From: Adiantum capillus-veneris
Lineage: Eukaryota; Streptophyta; Polypodiopsida; Polypodiales; Pteridaceae
Assembly (NCBI GenBank): GCA_014529385.2
Contig: CM043958.1
Coordinates: 78,728,669 to 78,792,668 of the forward strand
DNA length: 64,000 bases
Reading direction: 5' to 3'
A model generated the notes under the pieces. That model was not told where the DNA came from. It was given only the letters and a program-made list of their open reading frames with translations, and searched no databases. Shown in pieces: positions 41,915 to 53,593 of the stretch. The translations under genes and the position numbers were made by a program. How positions within the stretch are numbered: position 1 is the first letter of the stretch; each line of letters starts with the position of its first letter.

Positions 41915-44400
41915 GACATCTATCTCCTAATCTTCCCAAGCTTGATTAGAATCACAAGCCCATTCATCACAATGCTCTTGAGGTTGCTGCTTCTTTCGAT
42001 TTTCTTCAAGTAGCTCCCCTGCTGGTTGTTGCTTATCAATATCAATGATGATTACATTGGCTTGGGATGGTGGTTGATTTTGCTATTGCTGTTGTGGGTT
42101 AGCTTGTTGATTATCTTGATTGTAGGGTAACAGTGGCATGCCTCTCTGCTCTCGATGTTTAACCCACAAGGCACAATTCAGATCAACCCAATGGTCTGGT
42201 GCAACATGATACACACATGGCATAATACATGGTGGTATTCTTTGATTAATGTCCTGATTTCTCCAAGGTGGTCTTGGAGGTCGAGGAGGTCTCTAAAATG
42301 ATGGTCTCCCTCTAAAAGGAGCTATTTGATAGGTTTCAACATCATTTCTTCCTCTTCCTGCATTAGGAGTGAATCTACCTCTATTGTTGGGATTGTACCA
42401 TGTAACAGGACTTGATTTTGAAGTGTTTTAGCAATAAATTTTGTTTTTCTAGGAAGTTTTGGTCGTTTTAAAGTTAGTCCACTGTGTAGAAGGATGTGTG
42501 GATTGTTTTCGTCCAATAAATTTTTTTGATCCGGAAGGCACTTTCTGGGGCATTTTTGAAGGTGTTAACGTGGGATTTTGGAAAAGTGATGTACAAAGCG
42601 ATTGAAGCCTGTGTTATGAGGAACAACTTTGGTTCTCTGAGTCTTTAGAGATTTTGATGTTTTGATGCTCGTTGAGGACCAAAGATTAAGAAAAAAAGTG
42701 GGATTTGCTGTTTTTGCATCGTTTTTGTAGAAAATGTTGTTTTGCAGGTTGATTTTTAGCCAATCAGAGCAGGCTATGGAAATTTTCCACCACATAGCCA
42801 TTGAAGAGCGCAACAAGGGCAACAAGATTGTGTGAGACGGTCTTGGGCTGTTTTGGCTCCGTTTGGGAGTTATGTTTAGTTGAAGACAACTGAAAAAAGT
42901 TTCAAAAATCTAACCTTCACGAATCACTTTGCGATCACGTTCTTATCTTATTCTCGTAGGTATACTTGGTGCGCAAGTAAAGTCAACCGAACGCCAAAAA
43001 TAGAAAAGCGGCTATTTTGAGAGGTCGCATGCTTTTGGAGGCAAAATCAGTAAAGAAAGACGGGTGGTGCGTTTTGGGGATCATTCATCGATCTCTTCTT
43101 CTGCGAGTGCGAGTGCGAGTGAGACGCTGCATGCAAGCGAACTGAAGCTTGGGGGTGGTCGGGAGGTTCGAGCTCCGTACAATGGAGTGCGCCCATATTC
43201 AATTGCTCCTCTGTTGTATCAAAAGTATGCAAAGATTTATCAATACAAAGATCTCTTTCTCTATCTTTTTGCTGTCTATCTCTATTATTCTATTCCTCTG
43301 ACATACCAACACTGAGCTGTGTTATGTCCTTCCCTTTCACTAATCTGACAATATTGCTTTTCCTTGGGGGACTATAATGGAATATGAAATTTTCTTCAAT
43401 TGATTAATCAATTCCTTCTCTTTACCCTTCTTATCCTTTCTCTTCTTACTACCATGCTTCTTCTTCTTGTGCTTCCCTTTGCTACTTTCAGCCTAACTGT
43501 CTGATGGACCCTCAAAATCATTTTCTGTATCAACTTCAGATTTACTATCAGACCCATCCTCAGATTCAGAACTATCCTTGCTTCTGGTTTTTGTCTTGGT
43601 CATACCAAGTCTTTTTTCAACTCTTACTGCAACTGTGACCAAATTATTGAAGCCACCTACAATGTCAATGCTGGCCACAACATTCTTTAATCCCTTTCCC
43701 AAACCTTTCAAGAAATAACCTGCCAACATCTCATTTGTGGGTCTCTCATTCCTCCACAATCTCTCCACCAAAATTCTCAATTTTTGAGCATCCACCAACA
43801 TATTCCCTTGTTTGTTGTCCTTGATTTTCTTTAAAATATCAATCAGAGTCTTCTCCTTTCTAAATCTTTGCAAAAACGCCTCTCCGAGTGCATCATAGGT
43901 TAAAAAATGTGCAATTCCATATTGGCTAAACCAACTCATGGCCTTTCACTCTAGTGTTGCTACAAATTGCTGCAATTTTATATCATCACCATATACAACC
44001 TGATGTCCACTTGCTTGCCACCTGGTCTCAAACTAAGCCACATGAAAATCTGCATCCCCACTAGACTTTCCTATGAACCTTGCTCCCTTAACCTTGGGGT
44101 AAGGAGGTGGTTGAGCCATAGGGGGGGCTGAGGCACTCTCCTAGGTCTTTGCATGGTACATACTTGCAATGGGTCAAAGTGGAGTCTTCTTCTACTTCTT
44201 ACAGATCTTTCTGTCAAGAGTAAAGCTCCAACAAATTGCCTCACCTGCCTGCCCTATGCTGCTCCCGAACTCTCTTCTACCTGAACTTCTGGTTGTAATT
44301 CAAAGTCATATGTTTCTCCTAGGCTTCTGTCTGTCTCTCCATCAAACATCATCATTAAGTAAGACCACAAACCAACCCTGAATGCTATCTAGAAGATAAT
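41915..44400 (-). pseudogene. gag: Gypsy D gag, interrupted by a solo LTR
   Basis: 43493-43939 is retrotransposon gag (MSWFSQYGIAHFLTYDALGE, FLQRFRKEKTLIDILKKIKD, NEMLAGYFLKGLGKGLKNVV) followed by a Ser/Asp/Glu-rich stretch. The C-terminal region is split by the solo LTR at 42401-43303 and resumes with QCWYNPNNRGRF and a Pro/Gln-rich sequence. The N-terminal part (44000-44400) is degraded. Confidence 0.82.
42401..43303. mobile_element. Solo LTR (903 bp) with target duplication TACCA
   Basis: Begins TGTAACAGGACTTG, ends CCTCTGACA, with TACCA on both sides (42396-42400, 43304-43308). The gag frame of D is continuous when it is removed. A pyrimidine-rich end (CTCTTTCTCTATC...) suggests U5 on the right, i.e. 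plus orientation. It contains no internal element sequence. Short frames inside it are chance. Confidence 0.85.
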
Positions 44401-44424
44401 CGGACACAACAGGATTTCCAAATG

Positions 44425-44814
44425 TGTTGGGGCTCATCAGCACAAGAATACTATTCACACACATACTTGCACACAAAGAAATGAACACTCAATTCATAAT
44501 CAGAATACTGCATAAGATAGCATAAGCAACTTCAGACACAGTTAAAACAGAAACAAAGCGAGTTCAGACATCAGAGAACTTCATTTTTGAAAGCTTATAC
44601 ATCTTCTCTCTCTTTTACACATGACTACTTCTATCTCCAACGAGTTATAACTGCTCTAACTGAAATCTTCTTGACATGAACATCTGGACCTAACCAAAAT
44701 CCAAGTTACAATATCCGACCAAACAGAAGAGGGGCTGAGCATAATCCAATTCAGATCCGATTTAGCATAAATCTGACTGAGCATCAATTTAGCTAAGTAA
44801 TTACCCTTTCAACA
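44425..44814 (-). repeat. 5' LTR of gypsy D
   Basis: 390 bp, TGTTGGGG to TTTCAACA. The inner flank on the minus strand begins TGGAAATCCTG a few bases from the LTR; it starts with TGG as a PBS should, but I cannot assign the tRNA. Confidence 0.88.
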
Positions 44815-45033
44815 CTAATGAAGCGAATACTAAGGAATTTTAATCTCCATTAGTTAGCATTTCTCTTTGACATACCATCTCTCATTTGGACTCCTTTAAC
44901 TTTGGCCCCGTGTTGAGATAGATTTATAAGAACATGCCTATATTCTAACCCTTGTTCCCGTTCATTCTACCACATAAAATGATAAGTTCAATATGAGAAA
45001 ATCATTTGGGTTGGTTAGATATTAGATTTTATG
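44815..45033 (-). repeat. 3' LTR of gypsy C, second part
   Basis: Continues the LTR interrupted at 34738 and matches 53120-53351. It ends around ATTAGATTTTATGG; a purine-rich stretch on the minus strand (CAAGAGAGAGGTAA, 45037-45050) follows and is the probable PPT. Confidence 0.8.
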
Positions 45034-45050
45034 GAATTACCTCTCTCTTG

Positions 45051-45430
45051 AAATCATAGGCGTTCTCGACTATGAGGTAGAAGACATCAAATCTTATTCA
45101 TTAGTCGATGTTTCTTAGTGGGTAGAGGATACGTTTTTACCCTACGACATCATTCCAAGATGGATGATTAATCCATTTGGTGCTTGGGAGAGGTGGTTGC
45201 TGCAAGCGTGTCTGCTCTTGAGTCCATTTCATTCTCCCAAAATAGAGTGACAAATTGTACTTGGTGTTTGAGAGACGTCCTCATCAAAAACATGATTATA
45301 AGCATGCATACTACTTACATTTGTGCACAAGAAAAAGATAATTAGTCTTATAAGACAAAAAACATTCATAATTTAAAGAAAACATGTACATTTGCTTACT
45401 CTAATGTAGCATTGTAAGCATTGACAAGGT
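45051..45430 (-). other. Gypsy C 3' untranslated region
   Basis: About 380 bp between the PPT and the end of pol. No coding frame seen. Confidence 0.5.
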
Positions 45431-46860
45431 TCATACTATCCTTAAGTTGTATTCCTTGCATCCATCTAGCATCTTCAAAATAATATTTTTGAAATCAATA
45501 AGATATTGTTGGATAATCTTACCTTGTTGTAGTACCTTGTCCTCATGCCAAAGAATAGCTTCAGGTTGTAGCATCTCTTCTTGGTCTTCAATTTTTGGAG
45601 GGTCTTCAATAATTGGTTCTCTTGGTGGCTCTCCTTTGTAGAGATTAAGTAGGCTCACATGAAAAGCATTGTGTATGAGCCAATGGCTGGGCAAATTGAG
45701 TTGATAAGCCATCTCATTGATTGGATTCAAGATTTGGAAAGGACCATAGTATCTTTTTGCTAGTTTAGCATAATACTTTTGATGGCCCGTAAGATTTTCA
45801 CCCATTGTTTGCCTCAATTGAGCCTTGGGAAACTTGGAGTAAAACCCAATCATTTTCCTTGAATGTTAAGGCTCTTCTGTGCTTATTAGCAGCAGCCTTT
45901 TGTCTTTGTTGAGATATGGATATAGCCTCTTTAATCTTTTGGAAAGCTTCTTGTAGGTCCTAGCTATACTCCTCGGTAGCAAAGATCTTCCCATGTACTT
46001 TAAGTAGCAAGGGACTTTTAGGTCCTTCCTCTATGATCTCAAAAGGCACCTTTCTCGTCGTAGTATGGAAATTATTATTTTGCATATACTCTACAAGAGG
46101 TAAGTACTTTTACCATTGTGAGCATTGATCTACTTCTATAACATAAGTCTTTAGTATATCGAGTATCGCAAATTTGGTTATCTCACTTTGGCCATCTGTT
46201 TGTGGGTGATAGGCCAAAGATAAATTCAATCTTGTACCTATATTTTCAAAGAGACCTTTCCAGAAGTTATTGGTCATTCTAGGATTTCTATCTGACACGA
46301 TGGATGTTGGCACTCCATGGTGTTTGAAAATCTAAGATATGAAGAGGGTTTCCATTTGGTGTGCCTTAATAGTCTTTTTGATAGGAAATAATTGTGCTTG
46401 CTTGCTAAACCTGTTGACTATTGTCCATAATCCCGTATTCCCATGGATAGACTTGGGTAATCCAAAAATAAAATCCATGGATATACTCTCCCGTGGTGAA
46501 TTAGGAATTGGAAATGAATGGAGTAATCAAGGTTGATTCCGTCTATCATACTTGGTCTTTTGGCATACCACACATTTGAAAAATACTCTTGTATGTCCAC
46601 TTTCATGGTAGGCCAAAAGAAGTACGTCTCTACTCCTTGAAGAGTAGGTTGAACACCTCTGTGCCCCGCATAGGGAGGAGCATGGGATTCATACATGACT
46701 TTCTCACAAAGGTGTGGGAAACACATAGCGTATTTCCATGGATAAGATAACCATCCTGCAAGATGAATGGTTCTTCTTTCTTTCCTTTAAAGTCAAGGTT
46801 AGTAGCATACTCATCTATCATAGAAGATACATAATTGTGAGTTGCTATAGACACTGCATT
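45431..46860 (-). pseudogene. pol: Gypsy C integrase with chromodomain-like end
   Basis: Zinc region at 46418-46726 (HAPPYAGHRGVQPTLQGVET, YFFWPTMKVDIQEYFSN, one Cys lost), core at 46110-46313 (TSIVSDRNPRMTNNFWKGLF with Asp, LAYHPQTDGQSE with Glu), and C-terminus at 45431-45853 (KRYYGPFQILNPINEMAYQL, WLIHNAFHVSLLNLYKG). The last part ILWHEDKVLQQGKIIQQYLI resembles the start of a gypsy chromodomain, which guides integration into heterochromatin in chromoviruses. Stops and shifts separate the pieces. Confidence 0.85.
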
Positions 46861-47857
46861 GACTTTTAATCATCGTGAAAGTGTATCAGACACTTGATTA
46901 TGCTTACGAGAAATGTGAGAAATATTAAAATTAAATTGCGGAAGGAAATTTTCCCACCTCATTTGTTTGTTGGAAAGCTTGGTTTGTGTCATGAAGTACT
47001 TGAGACTTTGGTGGTCCGTCCCTAAAGTAAATGGAGTCCCCACTAGATAGTACTTCCATGTGTCTAGGGCATGTAGAATAACTAAAAGCTCTTTTTCTTA
47101 TATTCCCAAGACCCGTTCATCTGTACTGAGCCTTTGACTCTCATATGCTATGACATGCCCTTCTTGAAGCAAGACTGCTCCAAGGCAATCACCACAAGCA
47201 TCACATTTGACCTCAAATGGCTGGTTGGGAGGTAAGCTTCTCTTTGAGCTTGTCAAAAGCATTTCTATCTTTAGCATTCCATGAGTACTTAATGCTCTTC
47301 TTTGTTAAGTCATGTAATGGTCCTGCTATTTGAGAGAATCTTGCTATGAAGCGTCTATAGTATGCACACATACCAATAAAGCTTCTTAGCTCAATTATAT
47401 TCCTTGGATTAGTCCATCCTTTTATTACCTCTAACTTAGATGGATCCATATGGATACCATCCCTAGAGATAACATGACCTAAGTATTGAATCTCTTGAAG
47501 GAAAAATTCACTCTTCTTTTGATTGAGAAAAAACTTGTTCTCCCTTAAAGCTTGAAAAATTACATGGAGATGTTGCTTATGTTCCCCCAAGGATTTGGAG
47601 TAGATAATGATATCATCAAAGAACACTCCATTGAACTTGCAATAGGGTATAAATATTTTCTCCATCAAACAATTGAATGTGGCCGGTGCATTAGTCAACC
47701 CAAATTAAAGGCATGGCTAGATATTTATAAAGACCAAACGTTGTACAAAATGCGGTCTTTACGATATCTTCATTCACTATCCTTATTTGATGATAGCCAC
47801 TTTTAAGGTCAATCCTACTGAAGTTGGTCGAACCTTGAAGCTTATCAAATAGATCTT
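46861..47857 (-). pseudogene. pol: Gypsy C reverse transcriptase (C-terminal part) and RNase H
   Basis: 47213-47698 is open: MTNAPATFNCLMEKIF, GVFFDDIIIYSKSLGEHKQH (catalytic FDD), EIQYLGHVISRDGIHMDPSK and RSFIGMCAYYRRFIARFSQI, leading into RNase H (KYSWNAKDRNAFDKLKEKL). The rest of RNase H (46861-47212) is degraded. Upstream, the N-terminal RT reads LFDKLQGSTNFSRIDLKSGY and breaks at 47857, where F1 begins. Confidence 0.88.
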
Positions 47858-48685
47858 TGTGGGACGCATGTCTAACCTCACCATCCTATCTTATTGCAGT
47901 ATGAGCGAGAACCATGATTAATTTGTCAAACCATGGGACGAAGTTGACTCGACTAGTGCATAGAGGCTACAAGATGTTGTAAATCTCTTGGAAAACAACT
48001 AACAACTCGCATCTAACTCAGGATATGCTCAAGTGACTGAAATCACCAAAAGCCAATCGCTCATCGACAAACAAATCACATCCGTTACAACATCAAATGA
48101 GATCCAAACGTAACGAAACTTCTAGGACAAGTTTATTAGACAACAGTGGATTTTCGACCTAGCCATTTTGACCTAGAATGCATCTAAATGCTCAGCAATG
48201 ATGCCCCAATATCCAACCTATGCTTAGTTTTTGGTTTAAAAGTGTAAAGTCCTAGTTATGATGAAATTAGGCTGCGGGTGGGCGACACCAAAAACTACAA
48301 AATACTGTGAACTGCTTATGTCAATGAGTAGAGCTCCTACCTGTGGTTGCAATGCAACAAACGCAATTGCAATGTCACAACCGGGGAGAGAGTAGGAAGC
48401 AAGAGAAGGAGAGAAGTGAACGCCGTTAGTTCATGCTGTGCACATATTTCTTATCCAAAACTTATAAAAACTTACAAAAATTGGCTTTTATACACTAAGA
48501 ATCTGGAGTTCTACAAAGCTGGGTAATGACTGACTAATACAATTTGGAAGCTTGTAGCCCTGGCTCATTAATTATCGAGTTTATCCGAGAAAATAGGAGT
48601 TACAATATTTCCAATATATCAAAATAATAAATGTTTTACAAAGAGAACTTCAAAAAATGGTGTCCGTGTTAGCTTGCTGCTAACA
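47858..48685 (-). repeat. 3' LTR of F1
   Basis: 828 bp, TGTGGGACGC to GCTAACA. Homologous throughout to 59224-60145, but about 70-90 bp shorter, mainly by lacking the segment corresponding to about 59510-59575. Both copies begin exactly where gypsy coding sequence ends. Confidence 0.8.
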
Positions 48686-48699
48686 TTCCCCCCCTCCTC
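48686..48699 (-). other. Polypurine tract of F1
   Basis: Minus strand GAGGAGGGGGGGAA directly before the LTR; conserved in F2 at 60146-60159. Confidence 0.8.
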
Positions 48700-50444
48700 A
48701 CCTGTGTTGTCCCTTGACACATCTTATGGGCTAAAATAGTCTTTAGGTTGATGGATGGCGAGGCGGTCTTTAAGCGCATCCAGTGCGTTCTGGTATCTGA
48801 TTTTTTTTCTTTGTCGGGAACTTGCAGAAATTGCACTGTCATTTTATTCTTCAGCTCCACCACTGAGTAGTCTACAAACTTGGATGTTGCTGATCACCTG
48901 TGCAAATATCTTCGTTCTCCAGGTGAATAACCTAGTGTAGAAAGCTTCTTCAAAGGCCAACATGCTATTCGATGGCAAGAACATACATGTGGCATAGAAG
49001 CCGTAAAGGACTTCTTCCAAAGGTTTCCCACTCAGATCGTAGCATAAGCCTTTGTTTCCTTCCAAAAATGATATCCATGGGGCTCCTATTTTCTCAGGCT
49101 CATTAAAAACTTGGATGCATGTGAGCAACATCCGGTAGATATTATATAACGTGGAGCAGGAGAGATCTGGTAGACTCTTGACGAAGCACATGGCGCCCGT
49201 TAGGGTTTTCCCCATGTATTCCTCTGTCACTTGTCCTCTCTCTCGAGCTGGCAGTCTGGGGAAGTTAAGCCAAGTTGGCCTCTTCTTTGTCAATGCTTCA
49301 TGCTCTTTGCATGTCCTTACTCTGGGTACAGGACAGAAGGTTGGATCTCTTTGAAGGGTTGCAAGTGCTCTTGTGAACAGAATCAGGTATCTTAGATTCT
49401 TGTTCAGCCAGCTTAAGCTGCACTTTGGGTGGTCTTTATCTGCACCATCTTCTTGCATATCTTTGTACAGCCTCTCTTTCACCTGTAGTAATTCCACTTT
49501 GATGAGAGGGTATGGCAGGGATTGTTGATGCCATTGCGCATTGATTTGATTGGGAGTGAGTTGAGTGACGTTGATAGAGTGTAAAACTCTCAACTCCCAA
49601 TCCATTGCGGCTTTCCATTGCTCATCTACCTCTAGGGTGATCTTCTCCTTCAGCGCGTCTTCTTCAACTTTTGACAGCTGGACCATTAGCACTGTGTCTG
49701 CATCTCTGATATTGATTTGAAAATCCTCATCACTACATGGCTCTGTTGTGGACTCTGTCTCAAACTCATCAAACGAGACCGAGGGTATGTCTATCTGTGG
49801 AGGCTCTGAAGTGCCTGCCTCTTCCTGCGTGTTTGGTTTCCCGTCTTTGAGGAGTTGGTTAACTCGCTTGAGTTCTGTTATTTCCTTTAGGAGCTCCTCT
49901 TCTTGTCGAACTTGCATCAGTGCCAGGTCCCTGCGCTATGATTGTTCCAGCTTTAGTTCCAATTCAAGATCTTTGTTTTTCTTCGTAAGTGCCTTGTACA
50001 CTTTGTCAGTTCCTTTGATTCAGGCCACGGTTGGATTTTCTCTTATTTGCCATAAGAAATTGCCTAATCATTGATCCGCTATTCAGAGTACTGCAGAGAA
50101 GCATTGGCAACATTTAATTGCACCTGAATTTTTTGAGTTGACAGAGATGTCGTAAGAAGTTCATTCGTAACTTCTATCAGTTGCTTGTCTTTTGCTTTGC
50201 AGGCATCAAATAGTTTGGTGAGTAGATCACCTAACTCCTCCATTTCTTTTTGCTGCCTATCTCTAGCTAATTGATGATGTTTAGCTTCTGCCTTCATCTC
50301 TTGCACTTGCCTTTGAAGATTGGTAATGACAGTCATCCTGTCCTCTAACTCTCCTTGGAGAGCATCGATCACCATCTCAAGTTATTTGGCCTTCGTGCTA
50401 CGATTTAGTGCTGCTGAACAGAGTATATCTGTCATTTCTTGCAT
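48700..50444 (-). pseudogene. F-family protein, C-terminal half (F1 copy)
   Basis: 50079-50375 is coiled coil (ITNLQRQVQEMKAEAKHHQL, LLTKLFDACKAKDKQLIEVT); 48844-49917 starts MQVRQEEELLKEITELKRVN, continues with an acidic linker (DIPSVSFDEFETESTTEPCS), then a globular part: ALKEKITLEVDEQWKAAMDW, CSLSWLNKNLRYLILFTRAL, LPDLSCSTLYNIYRMLLTCI, LEEVLYGFYATCMFLPSNSM and LAFEEAFYTRLFTWRTKIFA. After a frameshift near 48890 (4 bases missing relative to F2) it reads FVDYSVVELKNKMTVQFLQV. No gag, protease, RT or integrase motif is visible. Function unknown. Confidence 0.6.
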
Positions 50445-51343
50445 CTATCGTTGAGATGTAGATCCCAAAAATTATCCACATATTTGTGGATAGACTCGTT
50501 GGAGAGAAGCCTAACACTTCTCCATCCGGTAAGCAATCGCTTGTAAGGAATTGCTTCATGATGGAAACTCATAGAGTTTTTCGTGTCTTTGGGGCTTCAC
50601 CGTTGCAATGCCCACCATTGACAAGCAGATTTCTGGAAGTGCATAGCTACATGGTGTAGCTTGGAGGACTCTGTGAAGCCCTTGTCTCCAAAGGCTACAC
50701 CAAATTGTTGGATGAAGGCCGATACTTTGTCGGTAGCACCAAGTGTGCCATCATATGTTTCCTCCCTCTTTGAATATCTTGATATTTTGAGACCTTCACC
50801 ATGCAGGGTAAGATTTGTGATGTCCTCTCTTATATTCTCTAGGAGAATAGTTGTTGCTTTCATCAAAGAGGAGGAAGGTGAAGAAGAAGAAGAAGAGGGT
50901 AAACTCTTTCTTGCCTTCTTCTTCCTTTGTTTCCTCTCTTCCCTTTTGGAGTGAGGAGGAGAAGGACTGTGGGTGGACCGTTTCCTCTTGGGAGGAGTTG
51001 GAGATCGTCTAGACCACCATCTTCATGGAGCCACATCTTTAGAGAAACTTAGTGATTTGCTTCTTTCTCGTTCTTTGGATTGCTCCTCTCTTATGGGAGA
51101 GAGTCTTCTTCTGGGAGTCTCATCAAGAGGCCTCCTAAGCTCTCTCTCCTCTTTGAGAAGAAGGGAAATCCCATAAGCACGAAGTTGTTAAGTAACTTCT
51201 GCTTCCAAAGCAAGGTTTACCATAACTTGTTGGAACCTAGTAATAAAATAATTGACAAACATGGGGGCATCATCGGTAGCATCTTCATGTGAAAAATCAA
51301 AATTGTCAATATTCATCCTACTCTCTTGGTTATTTTCAGCCAT
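50445..51343 (-). pseudogene. gag: Gypsy C gag, N-terminal part
   Basis: Start MAENNQESRMNIDNFDFSHE at 51343. After stops in an Arg/Glu/Ser-rich region it continues at 50597-50866 with DKVSAFIQQFGVAFGDKGFT, SSKLHHVAMHFQKSACQWWA (the conserved retrotransposon-gag core) and, after a stop, with ESIHKYVDNFWDLHLND, ending at the F1 junction. The zinc knuckle and protease are absent, lost with the deletion that flanks F1. Confidence 0.8.
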
Positions 51344-51666
51344 GCTAATTAAACTTAGTTCTCAAGAAGCCATACCTGTGGTTTAGACACTGTTGATTGC
51401 AAAGACTAGTGGAGAGGGTCTAACATTGCTCGGTTGATTATGGTTCCTGTTGAGATTGCAAGTAGCTCAATAATGGTTAAGCCAAAGGCAAGCCCCAAGA
51501 GACTCCACTATTAAGACTATAGTTCCCAACGATGTACCTCGAACTCAGTCCTTTTCAACCAAGATAATAGATCCCTGTCCCACTTACCATATTGCAATGA
51601 GAAATTCCAATCTTTCATGGAAAAATTAAGGACCTCTCTTCTTGAGTAAGAAAAGAGAAACCAATA

Positions 51667-51678
51667 GCTCTGATACCA
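51667..51678 (-). other. Primer-binding site of gypsy C
   Basis: TGGTATCAGAGC on the minus strand adjoining the LTR start at 51680. Confidence 0.9.
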
Positions 51679-51679
51679 A

Positions 51680-53351
51680 TGTAATGGAAATGGCCTATGA
51701 ACTTTGAGAATAGCGGAATTAAGAGAAGTAGAGTAAGACTTTTTATGAGACGACTTTGAGAACATAGAGGGTGAACTTAATTAGCGGTAGAAACATAACC
51801 ATTATACTTAATTAACTTGGCATGAACAATACTTTTGCAAGAGAGAGAGCTAGAGAACATGACAACAATTGAGAACCAGATATATGTGGAGCCGGTCCCC
51901 TCTCTAATAGGAATTTTTATTATAGATTATCCCATCAAGAGAGACTTGGTACAATACAATCTTTGTGTTCCTTGTGACCTAGGTGATGCAATGAAGATGG
52001 AAAGCTTCATGCATCACGAGCATAACATAAACTTTGTAAAAGCATTAATCATCCCCGGCCTCAGTCGCAAGACCTCAAACATCTTCAAAGGTGGAGAGAG
52101 GTAGCGGGAAATGAGGGTAGGGAAGAGGAAGAAGCAGTAACATACAAGAAAGAGATAGTTCCTCACTTATCATCACTCTTCTTGCATAGGATAGCATAAT
52201 AGCATAATAATGACGATGAAGAAGATGGAAAGCTTAAGCATTGAAGAAGATGGTAAGCTTAAGAATTGAAGCAAGGATCTTGGTTGGATTTGCATTCCAT
52301 AGCCAAGAGTGTTGGTGTAGGCTCTCAACTTCTCAACAAGCTTGGAGAAGGATATGGAGCTCTTGCACTTTGCACCTCCACAATGAGAGTGTGTGTGTGG
52401 GAGAGTATACCTCCCAACTAGCCCCTAACTTCCTTGGTCGCCCCCTCCTTTTAGCTCATGAGAGAATTTGATTGGACCCCAACAATATTAGACAATGACA
52501 TGCTTTAGTTAAATCAAACAACCATGCTAACCTTGGGACAAGTGTCTTCCTTTCCCCTTTGAGAGAGAGGACTTGATAAATGCATAAACAATTAACATAT
52601 TATCTAAATTATCATTCAACCCTTTGAGAGTCCAACCACTAGGATTTAGTCACCTTATGAGGGCATGGAGAGGAACTTGATATGCGTCCTTGTTGCCTCC
52701 TTGGACTAGGCTCGCCTTGTGTGAGGGTGTGTGTGTTATCTCTCTTGCCCCTACTTGTAGGGATCATCCCCTCCTTGTAGGAACCCTTGTTGAATTTTGG
52801 AACACCTGAAGCCCCTTATGTTTGGAGAAGGTTCCCACCTCAAGCTCAGCCCTGTAGGACAAGCACCTCAAGCACCTTAGTCATAAAAAATGACAAGCAT
52901 CGCAAGCAGTTTAGTCATCAAGCACGACAAGCATCGCAAGCAGTTTAGTCATCAAGCACGACAAGCATCACAAGAAACTTAGTCATCAAGCATGACAAGC
53001 ATCTCAATCACCTTAGTCATTAACCACGACAAGCACCTTGACAAGCTTGGGCCGGATTCCCACCTCAAGCATAGTCCTAGCTTGCCTAATTGCCTAAGGT
53101 CTAAGGACTTTTACACGAACCATTGAAGGTATTTAATGAAGGTAACCCTAAGGTATTTCAAGCTCCATTATTTAGCATTTCTCTTTGACATTCCATCTCT
53201 CATTTGGACCCCTTTAACTATGTCCCCATGTTGAGATGGATCCATGAGCACATGTCTATACTCTAACCCTTGTTCCTGTTTATTCTCCCACATTAAATTA
53301 TCAGTTTAACATGAGAAAATCATGTGGGTTGGATTGATACTAGATACTATG
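51680..53351 (-). repeat. 5' LTR of gypsy C
   Basis: Starts TGTAATGGAAATGG at the PBS and matches 33346-34738 plus 44815-45033. The outer end (about 53351) is defined only by loss of similarity; no canonical CA is visible there. It contains a tandem array (next entry). Confidence 0.85.
52855..53045. repeat. 36-bp tandem repeat in gypsy C LTR
   Basis: About five imperfect units around CTTAGTCATCAAGCACGACA plus AGCATCGCAAGCAG. The 3' LTR (34565-34660) has two to three units, so the array changed length after insertion. Confidence 0.88.
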
Positions 53352-53593
53352 AAAAATCAAGCTTTTGATTTGGCTAAGTGGGTTTGCTTATCCAATGAGT
53401 CTATATAGTGATTCTCCAAGGAGCCCGGGGTCCAAAATTTTGACTGTGCAATGGGCAACAAGCTATTTTTTGACCATAGCTGTTTGCTCATGCGGAATTT
53501 TCACGGGACACCCATCCAAGCAAGAAAATGTTGTAAATGATGTCTTTAGTCTCTGGTTTATGGGGTTCGACCTTATTCATAGAGGTTTGAGAG

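Larger units (their letters stand above)
34739..44814 (-). mobile_element. Ty3/gypsy Tat-like retrotransposon D with an additional ORF
   Basis: Minus strand, LTRs 34739-35117 and 44425-44814, inserted in the 3' LTR of C. Target duplication TTGAT/CTAAT; the intact LTR reads TTAAT, so each copy has one change. Order: gag (44400-41900), protease, reverse transcriptase, RNase H, integrase (39619-38270), then an additional coding region down to 35200. Placement of the extra ORF after integrase and RT wording such as FVDDFLVF fit the Tat/Ogre side of plant gypsy elements (family knowledge). Full of stops. Confidence 0.85.
47858..50444 (-). mobile_element. Element F1: LTR-bounded, non-gag/pol coding, 5' truncated
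   Basis: Lies between the RT and gag of gypsy C. It consists of a 3' LTR (47858-48685), PPT (48686-48699) and a coding region (to 50444) that matches F2 (60146-61080). Its upstream end stops at 50444, where the gag of C resumes; its own 5' LTR and the part of C between gag and RT are missing, so a deletion removed both. Confidence 0.75.
33346..53351 (-). mobile_element. Ty3/gypsy chromovirus-like retrotransposon C, multiply nested
   Basis: Minus strand. 5' LTR 51680-53351 next to a PBS (51667-51678), gag at 50445-51343, pol pieces at 45040-47857, and a 3' LTR split into 33346-34738 and 44815-45033 by gypsy D. Between gag and reverse transcriptase its own sequence is replaced by F1 (47858-50444). 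The outer flanks give no clear target duplication (AGTCA on the left only). Confidence 0.85.
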
